A stretch of 45,253 nt of DNA from NCBI GenBank assembly GCA_963169165.1, contig CAUJFL010000106.1:1-45253 (forward strand). Direction: 5' to 3'. The position numbers and the translations under genes are program-made. This document shows, one piece after another, positions 16,454 to 26,058 of the stretch. The DNA is from Myxococcota bacterium (GTDB lineage Bacteria; Myxococcota_A; Polyangia; Polyangiales; Polyangiaceae). The notes below the pieces were generated by a model. It was not told where the DNA came from, did not search any database, and saw only the letters and a program-made list of their open reading frames with translations. The first letter of the stretch is position 1; every line of letters starts with the position of its first letter.

Positions 16454-17566
16454 GTGAGCACCGCGTCGCCGCGCCACGCCTACGTCGACGTGCTGCGCGC
16501 CGCGGCCTGCCTCGCGGTCGTCGCCTATCACCTGTCGCTCTACTGGCTGGGCGCGTGGCGCCTCGGTTTCGCCGAGACGTTCGCGCGGGCGTCTCCGCTG
16601 ACGAAGCTCTTCGTCGCGCCGTCGCAGCTCGGGTTCCTGGGCGTCAGCCTCTTCCTCGTGCTGTCGGGCTTCTGTCTGCAGCTGTCGGTGCGTCCCGGCG
16701 AGCCGCTCGGCGCCGCGCGGTTCTTCTCGCGGCGCGCGTGGCGGACGCTGCCGCCCTACTTCGCGTCGCTCGCGCTCGTCTCGCTCTCGTCGCTGTGGCC
16801 CGCGCTCTCGTACGTGACGCTGCGCCCGGTGCGGCTGCGCGATGTCTGGACTCACGCGCTGATGCTCCACAACCTCTGGCCCGACACCGTGTGGACGATC
16901 AACGGCGTCTACTGGACGCTCGCGCTCGAGTGGCAGCTCTACCTCGTCTTTCCGCTGGCGGTCGCGGCGCTCAGGCGCGCCGGACCGAGGTTGTTCTTGT
17001 TTGGATCGTTCGCGCTCTCCCTCTCGTGGTACGCGGCGCTCCGCGCGCACCCCGCGACCGCGCGGCTCACCGGCGAACCGTACGCCATACTGTACGAGTC
17101 GGTGCCCGGTCGGTGGTTCGAGTTCGCGTCGGGCATGGTCGCCGCCGAGGTCGTGCGGCGTGGGCTGCGGGCGCCGCGCGCGTGGCTCGCCGTGGCCGCG
17201 ACGCTGTGGATCCCCGCCGCGGCGTGGGTACACCTGGTCGACGTGTGGGCGTTCCCGTTCGACCGGCTCGTCTGCGGCGTGAGCTTCGGGTGCCTGCTCT
17301 GGCTCGCGTCGAGCGCGCGGACGGGGTGGTCTACCCGCCCAGCGCGGGGGCTCGCGTGGATCGGAGGGATCTCGTACAGCCTCTACCTCGTCCACCAGCC
17401 GCTCTTGATCGGCCTGTCCCCCTTCGCGGTCGCGCGCGGGGTCGACGTCGCGGCGGCGGCGGGGCTCCTGGTGGGCGTGCCCGTCTCGCTCGCCGTCGCG
17501 TGGGTGTTCTTCTCCCTGTTCGAGCGGCCGGTGCTCGCGCGCCTCGCGCGCGGCCGAACCCGCTGA
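16454..17566 (+). CDS. Membrane acyltransferase, family 3
   Basis: A 370-residue integral membrane O-acyltransferase (acyltransferase_3/OafA-NodX type). These proteins acylate surface sugars or other exported molecules. The N-terminal YVDVLRAAACLAVVAYHLSL carries the characteristic Arg and His of TM1. Later FLVLSGFCL, FFSRRAWRTLPPYF and GGISYSLYLVHQPLL are family hallmarks. Roughly ten hydrophobic helices are visible. GTG 16454 was chosen because upstream sequence is antisense to lysE and non-hydrophobic. Substrate unknown. Confidence 0.9.
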   Translation: MSTASPRHAYVDVLRAAACLAVVAYHLSLYWLGAWRLGFAETFARASPLTKLFVAPSQLGFLGVSLFLVLSGFCLQLSVRPGEPLGAARFFSRRAWRTLPPYFASLALVSLSSLWPALSYVTLRPVRLRDVWTHALMLHNLWPDTVWTINGVYWTLALEWQLYLVFPLAVAALRRAGPRLFLFGSFALSLSWYAALRAHPATARLTGEPYAILYESVPGRWFEFASGMVAAEVVRRGLRAPRAWLAVAATLWIPAAAWVHLVDVWAFPFDRLVCGVSFGCLLWLASSARTGWSTRPARGLAWIGGISYSLYLVHQPLLIGLSPFAVARGVDVAAAAGLLVGVPVSLAVAWVFFSLFERPVLARLARGRTR

Positions 17567-17611
17567 CCGCGCCCGGCACCTCGTGTACGATGCGGCCCGC
17601 CGAGGCTCGCC

Positions 17612-18337
17612 TTGCAGATCGACTTCTCCGCCCGCGAGATCACCGTCAAGCTCGTCTATTACGGCCCCGCGCTCTCGGGCAAGACCACCAACCTCCAGTC
17701 GTTGCACGATCAGAGCTCGGCCGAGACGCGCGGGCGCATGATGACGCTCGACACGCGCGACGACCGCACGCTGTTCTTCGACATGCTGCCGCTGACGTTC
17801 ACGACCGAGGGCGGCTTCGCGGTCCGGGTGAAGCTCTTCACCGTCCCGGGTCAGGTCATCCACGAGTCGACGCGGCGCCTCGTGCTGTCGGGCGCGGACG
17901 GCGTCGCGTTCATCGCCGACTCCCGCAGCGCAGAGACGCAGAACAACGCCGCCGCGTTCCGCGATCTCAAGGCGAACCTCAAGGCAAACAACTACGAGCT
18001 GCGCGCGCTGCCGCTCGCCATCCAGTTCAACAAGCGCGATCTGCCCGACATCCGCACCGACGCCGAGCTGGCGGCGCAGGCGGCGCGCGGCAAGGAGCCC
18101 GTGTTCCGCGCGACGGCGGTCAAGCACGAGGGCGTCGTCGACACGTTCCTCGGCCTCTTGCACCTGACGCTCCGCTCGCTGGACAAGCAGAACGACCTGA
18201 GAGGAAAATTTGGTTTTGAGCGGCGTGCGTTCCTGTCGCAGGTGGCGGCGCGCTTCGGTGACGTGACGATCGAGCAGCACCTCGCCACCGCGCTGACGGC
18301 CCCCGGCGCCGAGCTGTCGCTCACGGAGGACGTATGA
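17612..18337 (+). CDS. MglA-family Ras-like GTPase with C-terminal extension
   Basis: A 241-residue small GTPase closely patterned on MglA, the polarity and gliding switch of myxobacteria. Residues 1-30 (DFSAREITVKLVYYGPALSG and following) contain the P-loop GPALSGKT (18-25), TRDDRTLFFD resembles the switch region, TVPGQV is at 77-82, and NKRD (140-143) is the guanine-specificity motif. Canonical MglA is about 195 residues; this one has about 50 extra C-terminal residues (from DKQNDLRGKF on). The start is TTG 17612, the only codon giving the full conserved N-terminus. Its stop overlaps the histidine kinase start (ATGATG). No MglB-like roadblock gene is adjacent. Confidence 0.92.
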   Translation: MQIDFSAREITVKLVYYGPALSGKTTNLQSLHDQSSAETRGRMMTLDTRDDRTLFFDMLPLTFTTEGGFAVRVKLFTVPGQVIHESTRRLVLSGADGVAFIADSRSAETQNNAAAFRDLKANLKANNYELRALPLAIQFNKRDLPDIRTDAELAAQAARGKEPVFRATAVKHEGVVDTFLGLLHLTLRSLDKQNDLRGKFGFERRAFLSQVAARFGDVTIEQHLATALTAPGAELSLTEDV

Positions 18338-19743
18338 TGCACGAGGGCCCGCGCTCGCCGACCGAGCCGCCGGCGATGGGCGTCGTTCGCCTCGAGGACC
18401 TCGTCGATCAGGCGGCCCTCGAGGAGCTCGCGACCTCGCTGCACGCCCTCTTCGGGCTCTCGGTGCGCTTCTTCGCGTCGGACGGCTCGCTGCTCGCGGA
18501 CCGCGTGACCGAGCAGGTGCTCTGCCGCCACCTCCAGACCATCCCCGGCGCGCGCGCGCAATGCGCGAGGACGATCGACGTCGTCAAGCGGCTCGTGCCC
18601 GACGGCAAGACGGCGCCGCACCCGTGCTTCACCGGCGCCGAGTACCTCGTCGTCAACGTCACCTACGAGCAGCGGAGGCTGGGTCGCGCCGTGCTCGGGC
18701 CGTACCTGTCGCCCGAGGTGACCTCGCCGCCGCCGAGCCTCTTGCTCGTCGACGACAAGCTCGATCCCGCCGACGCCGAGGCGCTGTCGCCGAAGATGCC
18801 CCGCCTCACGCGCGAGCGCGCGGAGCTCATCGCGGCGCACGTCCAGACCTCGCTCGAGCTCATCCTGTTCTCGGGGCACAAGGCGTGGCTGACGTCGCAG
18901 ATGCACGTGGCGTCGGTGACCGAGAGCTACCGCGTGCTCGAGGACAAGAACAAGCGGCTCGCCGACGCGGTCGATCGCCTGCGCGAGCTCGATCGCCTCA
19001 AATCCAACTTTCTCGCCACGGTGTCGCACGAGCTGCGCACGCCGCTCACGAGCATCATCGGCTACAGCGAGATGCTCACCGAGGGGATGGCGGGCGACCT
19101 CACGACCGAGCAGCGCGACTACATCGGGACCATCAGAGAGAAGGGCGAGCAGCTGCTGTCGCTGATCAAGAGCCTGCTCGATCTCTCCAAGCTGGAGAGC
19201 GGCACGATGGCGCTGCGCAAGGCCACGCTCGACGTCGCCGTCGTCACCGAGCAGGTCGTGAGCACGCTGCTGCCGACCGCGAAGAAGCGCGGCGTGGCGC
19301 TCGAGTCGACCGTGCCGAAGGGGCTCGCGCGGCTCCACGCAGACAGCGAGAAGCTGCGCCAGGTCCTGCTCAACCTCACCGAGAACGCGCTGAAATTCAC
19401 GCCTGAAGGGGGCTCGGTGCGCCTCTCTGCCACGCTCGTGGCAGAGGACATCGACGACGACGGCATGGGCCTCGTGCTCGGCGCCGCGGCCGAGGAGCGC
19501 CTCGAGCTGCGGGTGGCCGACACCGGCATCGGCATCCCCGAGGCGGAGCGCGAGCGGGTGTTCGACGCGTTCTACCAGGTCGACTCGTCGTCGACGCGCG
19601 AGTACGGCGGCACCGGCCTGGGCCTCTCGATCGTCAAGCGCCTCGTCACGGCGCACGGCGGCTCGATCCGCATCGAGGCCAACACGCCGACCGGCACCGT
19701 CTTCGTGGTGTCGCTGCCGACCGCGCCGCCGTCGTCGTCGTGA
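18334..19743 (+). CDS. Cytoplasmic histidine kinase with PocR sensory domain
   Basis: A 469-residue soluble sensor kinase. Residues about 18-125 form a PocR-type ligand-binding domain ([39 protein letters not shown]), with Cys residues that could bind a ligand or metal. Residues about 195-225 look like a coiled coil. HisKA follows with [18 protein letters not shown] (phospho-His about 232), then HATPase with [16 protein letters not shown] and [13 protein letters not shown]. There is no transmembrane segment or receiver. It overlaps the GTPase gene (ATGATG) and thiL (GTGA). The cognate response regulator is not in the window. It may couple an intracellular ligand to the MglA-like GTPase (inference). 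Confidence 0.93.
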   Translation: MMHEGPRSPTEPPAMGVVRLEDLVDQAALEELATSLHALFGLSVRFFASDGSLLADRVTEQVLCRHLQTIPGARAQCARTIDVVKRLVPDGKTAPHPCFTGAEYLVVNVTYEQRRLGRAVLGPYLSPEVTSPPPSLLLVDDKLDPADAEALSPKMPRLTRERAELIAAHVQTSLELILFSGHKAWLTSQMHVASVTESYRVLEDKNKRLADAVDRLRELDRLKSNFLATVSHELRTPLTSIIGYSEMLTEGMAGDLTTEQRDYIGTIREKGEQLLSLIKSLLDLSKLESGTMALRKATLDVAVVTEQVVSTLLPTAKKRGVALESTVPKGLARLHADSEKLRQVLLNLTENALKFTPEGGSVRLSATLVAEDIDDDGMGLVLGAAAEERLELRVADTGIGIPEAERERVFDAFYQVDSSSTREYGGTGLGLSIVKRLVTAHGGSIRIEANTPTGTVFVVSLPTAPPSSS

Positions 19744-20651
19744 GCGAGCACTCGCTCCTGGCGCGCCTGCCCGCGACGCTGGGCCCGCCGAGCGCGGGCT
19801 GCCGCGTCGGCATAGGCGACGACGCAGCGTGGCTCGACGGCGAGCTCGTGTGGACGGTCGATACGTTGATCGAGGGCGTCCACGCGCTGCCGTCGCGCTC
19901 GACGCTCGAGGACATGGCGTTTCGCGCGACGATGACGTCCGCGAGCGATCTCGCGGCGATGGGCGCGGCGCCGCTCTACGCGCTCGCGGCCGTCACGCTG
20001 CCGAACGAGCGCGCGTTCGAGGCCATCCGGCGAGGTCAGGAGCAGGCGCTCGCGCGGCTGGGCGCGCCGATCGTGGGCGGAAACCTCACGCGCGGCGGCG
20101 AGCTGTCGATCACGACCACCTGGCTCGGCCGCGCGACGAGGCCGCTCCTGCGGTCGGGGGCGCGCGTGGGTGACAGCGTCTACCTCGCGGGGAACCTCGG
20201 CCTCGCCGCGGCGGGGCTCGAGGCGCTGCTCACCAGCATCGACGTGCCCACGGCGTGCGTGCAGGCGCACGTCCGCCCCATCGCGCGGCTCGAGGACGGT
20301 CTGCGGGCCGTCGCGCTCGGCGCGACCTCGGCGATCGACGTCTCCGACGGGCTCGTGGCGGACGCGGGCCACGTCGCCCGCGCGAGCGGCGTCTCGCTCG
20401 TGCTCGACGCGCGCGCGCTGCTCGCCACCGGCGGCGAAGCGCTCTTGCTCGCGTCGCGCGCGCTGTCACGCGATCCGCTCGAGCTCGCGCTCTCGGGCGG
20501 CGACGACTACGCGCTCTTGCTCACCGGCCCCGACGCGCTCGGCGACGAGTTCGCGCGGGTCGGCGTGGTCGAACCAGGAGCGCCCGGCGTCGTCGTGCTG
20601 CGCGACGGTAGACCGGTCGAGACCCGCGGGGGCCACGACCACCTGGGCTGA
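19740..20651 (+). CDS. thiL: Thiamine-monophosphate kinase
   Basis: A 303-residue ThiL that phosphorylates thiamine monophosphate to thiamine pyrophosphate, the last step of TPP synthesis. Hallmarks are [48 protein letters not shown] and the C-terminal [11 protein letters not shown] and [10 protein letters not shown]. It starts at GTG 19740, overlapping the kinase stop. Placement between a signalling pair and cytochrome c maturation genes is unusual functionally but fits a long overlapping transcription unit. Confidence 0.95.
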   Translation: MSEHSLLARLPATLGPPSAGCRVGIGDDAAWLDGELVWTVDTLIEGVHALPSRSTLEDMAFRATMTSASDLAAMGAAPLYALAAVTLPNERAFEAIRRGQEQALARLGAPIVGGNLTRGGELSITTTWLGRATRPLLRSGARVGDSVYLAGNLGLAAAGLEALLTSIDVPTACVQAHVRPIARLEDGLRAVALGATSAIDVSDGLVADAGHVARASGVSLVLDARALLATGGEALLLASRALSRDPLELALSGGDDYALLLTGPDALGDEFARVGVVEPGAPGVVVLRDGRPVETRGGHDHLG

Positions 20652-20669
20652 CCGATCGGCCGCGATCTC

Positions 20670-21407
20670 GTGCTACGAGGCCCGGCGTTGGACAAGCCTC
20701 GCTCGCACACGCTGCCCGTCGCGCTCGCGGCGGTGTCGCTCGCGCTCATCGCGGCCACGCTCTACTGGACCTTCTTCCGCGCGCCGTTCGAGGCGGTGAT
20801 GGGCGCCGCCCAGAAGATCTTCTACTTCCATGTGCCCGCGGCCTACGCGATGTACCTGTCCGCGACCGTGTGCCTCGTGGGCTCGGCCGCGTACCTCGTG
20901 AGCCCCCGAGACGGCGCCGACGCGGTCGCGCGCGCGGGGGCCGACTGCGCCGTCGCGTTCGGCTGCGTCGTGCTGACCACCGGCCCCATCTGGGCGAAGC
21001 CCATCTGGGGCGTCTACTGGACCTGGGAGCCGCGGCTGCTCACGTCGCTCCTCTCGGTGCTGATCTACGTCGCGTACGTCGTGCTCCGCAGCTTCGCGGG
21101 CGACGGCGAGGCCGAGCGCAAGTTCGCGGCGGCGCTCGGCGTGCTCGGCGCGGCCAACCTGCCCATCATCCACCTCTCGGTTCGCAAGTGGGGAGGCAAC
21201 CACCCCCGCGTGATCTCGTCGGGGGGCGGCGGGCTGCAGCACCCCGACATGAAAGTCGCGCTCGGGCTCGGCTTCTTCGCGTTCACGCTGCTGGCGATCA
21301 CGCTGATCGCCGCGCGCACCCGGCTGTACCTGGCTTCTTCGCGCGTCGCGCGCCTCGAGGAAGAGGCGATGACGCGCGGCCTGCTCGACGACGAGGCGCT
21401 CCGATGA
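20670..21407 (+). CDS. ccmC: Heme exporter protein CcmC
   Basis: A 245-residue heme-handling membrane protein of cytochrome c maturation. The Trp-rich motif PIWGVYWTWEPRLLT and the flanking His sites (KIFYFHVPAA; IIHLSVRKWGGNHP) are diagnostic for CcmC. It presents heme to CcmE at the periplasmic face. Six or so TM helices are visible. GTG 20670 is used; TTG 20688 is possible. It lies 18 bases after thiL and overlaps the ccmD-like gene (ATGA). CcmA, CcmB, CcmE and CcmF are not in the window. Confidence 0.93.
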   Translation: MLRGPALDKPRSHTLPVALAAVSLALIAATLYWTFFRAPFEAVMGAAQKIFYFHVPAAYAMYLSATVCLVGSAAYLVSPRDGADAVARAGADCAVAFGCVVLTTGPIWAKPIWGVYWTWEPRLLTSLLSVLIYVAYVVLRSFAGDGEAERKFAAALGVLGAANLPIIHLSVRKWGGNHPRVISSGGGGLQHPDMKVALGLGFFAFTLLAITLIAARTRLYLASSRVARLEEEAMTRGLLDDEALR

Positions 21408-21634
21408 CCCACCAAGCCCAGCCCGTGCCCACCGTGACCCCGACCCCCGCGTTCGGCGGCGCCGCGTCCTCGCAAGATCCGATGCGCAACTTCGGCTTCG
21501 CCGTCGCGGCCTACGTGGTGCTGTGGTGCGTGCTGATGGGCTTCGTGATGCTGAGCGCCCGCCGCCAGCGTCGCCTCGACGAGCGCCTCGATGAGCTCGA
21601 GCGAGCGCTCGCGAAGCGAGACGGAGGGTCCTGA
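21404..21634 (+). CDS. CcmD-like small membrane protein
   Basis: A 76-residue protein with one TM helix ([21 protein letters not shown]) followed by a basic and then charged helix ([19 protein letters not shown]). This is the architecture of CcmD, which stabilises the CcmABC-CcmE heme export complex. A Pro/Thr-rich N-terminus of about 27 residues is longer than usual. It overlaps ccmC by ATGA, and its stop overlaps the next small ORF by one base. Assignment rests mainly on context and topology. Confidence 0.7.
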   Translation: MTHQAQPVPTVTPTPAFGGAASSQDPMRNFGFAVAAYVVLWCVLMGFVMLSARRQRRLDERLDELERALAKRDGGS

Positions 21635-21762
21635 TGCCGTCGGCCGCGCACGTCGTGTTCATCCCGGCGGTGCTGCTCGTGGGGATGGTGCTCGGCTACG
21701 TGATGGGCGCGCGCGCCGTCCGCGCCGAGATCGCGAAGCAGAAGTCACGACGCCGCGAGTAG
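21634..21762 (+). CDS. 42-residue single-pass membrane protein at the end of the ccm unit
   Basis: ATG at 21634 overlaps the CcmD-like stop by one base (TGATG) and runs to TAG at 21760-21762. The product has a short N-terminus, one hydrophobic helix ([19 protein letters not shown]) and a basic tail ([16 protein letters not shown]). Its overlap, hydrophobic helix and positive-inside tail support a real gene despite its size. A role beside CcmC and CcmD in heme delivery is inference. A fragment of a larger lost gene is the alternative. Confidence 0.6.
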   Translation: MPSAAHVVFIPAVLLVGMVLGYVMGARAVRAEIAKQKSRRRE

Positions 21763-21806
21763 GCGCGCCTCGCCCCCTCGACGCGGAGTGCTACAAGGGT
21801 GGGCGC

Positions 21807-23255
21807 ATGTCGACCCACGAGAAGAAGCCGCTCACCAGCGCCTCGGGCGCGCCCGTCCCCGACAACCAGAACATCGCCACGGCCGGCCCCAGAGGCCCCG
21901 CCCTGTTGCAGGACGTGTGGCTCCTCGAGAAGCTGGCCCACTTCGATCGCGAGGTGATCCCCGAGCGGCGCATGCACGCGAAGGGCTCTGGCGCGTACGG
22001 CACCTTCACCGTGACGGGCGACATCACCCGCTACACGCGCGCCAAGCTCTTCTCCGCCGTCGGCAAGAAGACCGAGCTGTTCGCGAGGTTCACGACCGTC
22101 GCGGGCGAGCGTGGCGCGGCCGACGCCGAGCGCGACATCCGCGGCTTCGCCGTCAAGTTCTACACGGAGGAGGGCAACTGGGATCTGGTCGGCAACAACA
22201 CCCCGGTGTTCTTCCTCCGCGATCCTCTCAAGTTCCCCGATCTCAACCACGCCGTGAAGCGCGATCCCCGCACCAACCTGCGGAGCGCGCGCAACAACTG
22301 GGATTTCTGGACCTCGCTCCCCGAGGCGCTGCACCAGATCACGATCGTGATGAGCGATCGCGGCATCCCCGCCAGCTACCGCCACATGCACGGCTTCGGC
22401 TCGCACACCTTCAGCTTCATCAACGCCAAGCAGGAGCGCTTCTGGGTGAAGTTTCACCACGTCTGCCAGCAGGGCATCAAGAACCTGAGCGACGCCGAGG
22501 CCGAGGCGCTCATCGGCAAGGACCGGGAGAGCCACCAGCGAGATCTGTTCTCTGCGATCGAGCGCGGGGAGTTTCCGCGCTGGAAGCTCTGCGTGCAGAT
22601 CATGCCCGAGGCGGACGCGTCGAAGGTTCCCTACAACCCGTTCGATCTCACCAAGGTGTGGCCGAAGAGGGACTACCCGCTCATCGAGGTCGGTGAGTGG
22701 CAGCTCGATCGCAACCCCGAGAACTTCTTCGCCGAGGTCGAGCAGTCGGCGTTCAACCCCGCGCAGGTGGTCCCCGGCATCGGCTTCTCACCCGACCGGA
22801 TGCTGCAGGCGCGCCTCTTCTCGTACGGAGACGCGCAGCGCTACCGCCTGGGAGTGAACCACCACCAGATCCCGGTCAACGCCCCGCGCTGCCCCGTCCA
22901 CAGCTACCACCGCGACGGCTCGATGCGCGTCGACGGCAACCACGGCGGCAGGCTGGGCTACGAGCCAAACAGCTATGGCGAGTGGCGAGAGCAGCCGGAT
23001 TTTCGCGAGCCCCCGCTCGGCGTGGACGGCGCGGCCGATCACTGGAACCACCGTGAGGACGGCGACTATTTCTCCCAGGCAGGCGCGCTCTTCCGCCTGA
23101 TGAGCCCCGAGCAGCAGCGCGCGCTGTTCGAGAACACGGCGCGCGCGATGGGCGACGCGCCGGACGAGATCAAGCGGCGACACGCCGATCACTGCGCGAA
23201 GGCGGACGCGGCCTACGGCGCTGGCGTCTCGGCCGCCCTCGGCCTCGCGCGCTGA
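21807..23255 (+). CDS. katA: Monofunctional heme catalase
   Basis: A 482-residue small-subunit catalase that dismutates hydrogen peroxide. The distal site is [16 protein letters not shown] (active His) with [11 protein letters not shown] (active Asn). The proximal heme ligand is the Tyr of [17 protein letters not shown]. The N-terminus lacks a signal peptide, so it is cytoplasmic. ATG 21807 gives the usual clade-3 start ([15 protein letters not shown]). It sits 44 bases after the ccm small protein and may be transcribed with it or from its own promoter. No adjacent OxyR was seen. Confidence 0.96.
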   Translation: MSTHEKKPLTSASGAPVPDNQNIATAGPRGPALLQDVWLLEKLAHFDREVIPERRMHAKGSGAYGTFTVTGDITRYTRAKLFSAVGKKTELFARFTTVAGERGAADAERDIRGFAVKFYTEEGNWDLVGNNTPVFFLRDPLKFPDLNHAVKRDPRTNLRSARNNWDFWTSLPEALHQITIVMSDRGIPASYRHMHGFGSHTFSFINAKQERFWVKFHHVCQQGIKNLSDAEAEALIGKDRESHQRDLFSAIERGEFPRWKLCVQIMPEADASKVPYNPFDLTKVWPKRDYPLIEVGEWQLDRNPENFFAEVEQSAFNPAQVVPGIGFSPDRMLQARLFSYGDAQRYRLGVNHHQIPVNAPRCPVHSYHRDGSMRVDGNHGGRLGYEPNSYGEWREQPDFREPPLGVDGAADHWNHREDGDYFSQAGALFRLMSPEQQRALFENTARAMGDAPDEIKRRHADHCAKADAAYGAGVSAALGLAR

Positions 23256-23289
23256 CGGAGGGTGCGCGACTCCTGTACGCCGGCTCGGC

Positions 23290-24267
23290 TCACAGCGGGC
23301 CGAGCGGCGTCGACGGCGCGACCTCCTCGACGACGATGCGCTTCTTGTCGTTGCCGCCGTAGGTCTTGCCGTCGAAGAGGAAGACCATCGCGTCGTGCGA
23401 CATGTCGAGCACGGGCGCGCCGTAGGCCTTCTCGACGGAGGTGCAGTTGGGGCCGCGGTCGAGCGCGACGACGACCACCTGCTTGCCGTTGACGCAATTG
23501 GTGAGGCGCAGCTTCGCGCCGCAACCATAGCGATCGGCGTCGGCGGAGAACCACCTGAGGGCGGCCTCGCACTCGGGGCCGGGCTGCGACGCAGGACAGT
23601 GACCCTTGGGTCCGCACGCGAACTCGCAGTTGTCGCCAGGATCCTTGTAGATCGTGCCGTCGGACTTGCGGTAGCACCCGAACCAGCTGGTCGAATAGAT
23701 GTCGTTGGAAGGCACCTCCTTCGACGTCTGGCCGCCGGGGCCGTTGCACTGGTTGGGGGGATCGAAGCTCGCGGACGCCACGCCGGCGCACAGCGCGGCG
23801 AGCCCTCCGCCCGCGCCGGCCGAGCCAGCCTTGCCCGCGCCGCCGCTCGCGCCGGCCTTGCCCGCGCCCGCGGCGCCCGCGGCGCCCGACGAGCCAGCCT
23901 TGCCCGCGCCGGCCGCGCCCGACGAGCCCGCCTTGCCCGCGCCGGCCGCGCCCGACGAGCCAGCCTTGCCTGCGCCGCCGCCCGCACCCGCGGCGCCTGC
24001 CTTGCCCGCGCCGCCGCTCGCGCCCGCTGCGCCCGATTTTCCCGCGCCGCCGCTCGCGCCCGCTGCACCCGATCCCGCGCCCGCTGCGCCCGATTTTCCC
24101 GCGGAGCCTGCCCCTCCGGTGCCCGCGGCGCTCGCGCCTCCCGACGCGGCGCCCGCAGCGCCGCCAGGCTCACCCGCGTCGCCGGTCGCGTCGTCCGAGC
24201 CTCCGCCGCACGCGCCGAGCCAGAGCGTCAAGAGGACAGGCACCGCGATGGAAGAGGGCGCGCGCAT
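23290..24267 (-). CDS. Stalked lipoprotein with double-psi beta-barrel-like domain
   Basis: A 325-residue lipoprotein. The signal is MRAPSSIAVPVLLTLWLGAC (lipobox LGAC, Cys 20). Residues about 31-155 are a Gly/Ala/Ser/Lys stalk with near-tandem GKAGSSGAAGA units. The C-terminal 165 residues are Cys-rich and end in a segment (CGAKLRLTNCVNGKQ, VVVVALDRGPNC, GAPVLDMSHDAMVFLF) patterned like the double-psi beta-barrel of RlpA/expansin/barwin proteins, with the conserved Asp of DRGP. RlpA-type domains act on or bind peptidoglycan. The start is ATG 24267. It is divergent from the GMC gene and convergent with catalase. Confidence 0.82.
   Translation of the reverse strand: MRAPSSIAVPVLLTLWLGACGGGSDDATGDAGEPGGAAGAASGGASAAGTGGAGSAGKSGAAGAGSGAAGASGGAGKSGAAGASGGAGKAGAAGAGGGAGKAGSSGAAGAGKAGSSGAAGAGKAGSSGAAGAAGAGKAGASGGAGKAGSAGAGGGLAALCAGVASASFDPPNQCNGPGGQTSKEVPSNDIYSTSWFGCYRKSDGTIYKDPGDNCEFACGPKGHCPASQPGPECEAALRWFSADADRYGCGAKLRLTNCVNGKQVVVVALDRGPNCTSVEKAYGAPVLDMSHDAMVFLFDGKTYGGNDKKRIVVEEVAPSTPLGPL
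23803..24177 (-). repeat. Gly/Ala/Ser/Lys stalk repeats inside the lipoprotein gene
   Basis: About 125 codons of low complexity. Around 23887-23969 a roughly 33-base unit encoding GKAGSSGAAGA occurs about three times almost unchanged. Lys recurs every 10-12 residues, so the stalk is basic as well as flexible. Confidence 0.8.
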
Positions 24268-24368
24268 GGTGGCAGCATGCACGCATCGGCCACCGACGCT
24301 CAAGGCCGATCGCGCGCCGCGGGTTTCGGGTGGCGGCCAGAGTGAAACATGTTCTAGAGTCGCGCGTC

Positions 24369-25979
24369 ATGAGCGGCACGACGGACGAGTTCGAGGTGAT
24401 CGTGGTGGGCGCGGGCTCGGCGGGCGCGATCGTGGCGACGCGCCTCGCCGAGGCGGGCAGACGAACGCTGCTGATCGAGGCGGGCGGCTCGGATCGCACG
24501 CGGCTCTGCATGGTCCCCGGGATGGTGTCGATCATCCACACGACGCCGCAGGTGAAGAAGAGGTTCGACTGGGGCTACTACTCGGCGCCGCAGCGGCACG
24601 CCGCCGATCGGCGCATCCCGACCGTGCGCGGCCGCGTGCTCGGCGGCTCGAGCTCGATCAACGGCATGCTGTACGTCCGCGGGCACAGGCAGAATTACCG
24701 CGACTGGCTCGCCGACGGCTGCACCGGCTGGGGCGAGGCCGAGGTCACGCGCGCCTACAAGCGCCTCGAGGACTGGGAGGGAGGCGAGACCGAATTCCGC
24801 GGCAAGGGCGGCCCCGTGAAGGTGACGAAGCAGCACGACGTCACCCCGGCCTCGCAGGTCCTCGTCGGCGCGATCGCCGACACCTGCGGCGTGCCGGTGC
24901 TCGACGACTACAACGCCGCCGAGCAGGAGGGCGCGAGCCTGTTCCAGATGAGCGCCCGCGACGGCCGACGCTACAGCTCGTCGGAGGCGTACCTCCAGAA
25001 CAAGCGAGCCACGCTCACAATCCTGACGGGCGCCGTCGTCGCCCGGGTCGTGATCGAGGCGGGGCGCGCGACCGGCGTCGAGCTCATCGAGGGCAAGGCG
25101 AGGCGCGTGGTCCGCGCGACCGGCGAGGTCGTGCTGTCGGCGGGCGTGATCGGCTCCGCGCAGCTCCTGTTGCTGTCCGGCGTCGGGCCCGCGGCCGAGC
25201 TCGGAGAGCACGGGATCGACACGATCTCGGACCTCCCCGTCGGCAAGAACCTCCACGATCACCTGTTCGTGCCGATGACGTTCCTCGCGCCGCAGGCGAT
25301 CCACCGCGGGACGGCGCTGCACTTCTTCGGCGGGATGCTCGCCGAGATGACCCGAGGCAACAGCTGGTTCGGGCGGACGGTGTTCGAGGCGGCCGCGTTC
25401 GTCAAGTCTTCCAAGTGTCAGGGGCCCGCGCCCGATCTGCAGATTCACTGTTTGCCGTGGTCGTACCCGTCGCCCAACCAGGATCTGCCGGTGCGACCCG
25501 TGGTCGACACGCGCCCGGCGATGACAGTGATGCCGACCTTGATATACCCGAAGAGCCGCGGCGAGCTGAGGCTCCTGTCGGCCGATCCGCTGGCCGCTCC
25601 GCACATCGATCCCAACTATCTGTCCGACCCGGACGACGCGCGGCTGCTGCTCGAGGGGATGAAGCTCGTCCGGCAGATCATGTCCCACGAGTCGCTGTCA
25701 TCGATCGTGACCGGCGAGCTGCACCCTGGCAGCGAGCACGCGAGCGACGAGCAGCTCCGCGCGCTGTTGCCGACGCGCATCCACACCGTCTACCACCCGG
25801 TCGGCACGTGTCGCATGGGCCAGGACGAGCGCAGCGTGGTCGATCCGTCGCTGCGCGTGCGCGGCGTCGACGGCCTGCGCGTCGCGGACGCGTCGGTCAT
25901 GCCCACCATCATCGGCGGGAACACCAACGCGCCGTCGATGATGATCGGCGAGCGGTGCGCAGAGCTGATGCTGGCGTAG
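24369..25979 (+). CDS. GMC oxidoreductase, choline dehydrogenase-like
   Basis: A 536-residue FAD flavoprotein of the BetA/alcohol-dehydrogenase GMC group. It has FEVIVVGAGSAGAIVATRLAE (dinucleotide fold), GRVLGGSSSINGMLYVRG (GMC signature 1), GVIGSAQLLLLSGVGP (signature 2), HPVGTCRMG with the catalytic His, and GGNTNAPSMMIGER with the second His replaced by Asn, a common arrangement. It oxidises a primary alcohol; whether choline is the substrate cannot be told, since betB and betI are absent. ATG 24369 follows a patch with the palindrome AACATGTT (24346-24353). It belongs to a different GMC branch from the enzyme at 14188-15735. Confidence 0.93.
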   Translation: MSGTTDEFEVIVVGAGSAGAIVATRLAEAGRRTLLIEAGGSDRTRLCMVPGMVSIIHTTPQVKKRFDWGYYSAPQRHAADRRIPTVRGRVLGGSSSINGMLYVRGHRQNYRDWLADGCTGWGEAEVTRAYKRLEDWEGGETEFRGKGGPVKVTKQHDVTPASQVLVGAIADTCGVPVLDDYNAAEQEGASLFQMSARDGRRYSSSEAYLQNKRATLTILTGAVVARVVIEAGRATGVELIEGKARRVVRATGEVVLSAGVIGSAQLLLLSGVGPAAELGEHGIDTISDLPVGKNLHDHLFVPMTFLAPQAIHRGTALHFFGGMLAEMTRGNSWFGRTVFEAAAFVKSSKCQGPAPDLQIHCLPWSYPSPNQDLPVRPVVDTRPAMTVMPTLIYPKSRGELRLLSADPLAAPHIDPNYLSDPDDARLLLEGMKLVRQIMSHESLSSIVTGELHPGSEHASDEQLRALLPTRIHTVYHPVGTCRMGQDERSVVDPSLRVRGVDGLRVADASVMPTIIGGNTNAPSMMIGERCAELMLA

Positions 25980-26058
25980 GTCGGCGTGCCAGCGAGCGCG
26001 AACATCTGCCCAGCGCCCGCCACCCGCTATGTGACGCTCGCGCCCGCCTGACGCCTGC

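Noticed and set aside
24346..24353. AACATGTT palindrome as an operator for the GMC gene
   Set aside because: Eight bases alone is too short to support a call.
25980..26058. GCGAGCG/CGCTCGC inverted pair as a bidirectional terminator
   Set aside because: Arms are seven bases and over 35 bases apart, with no T-run.
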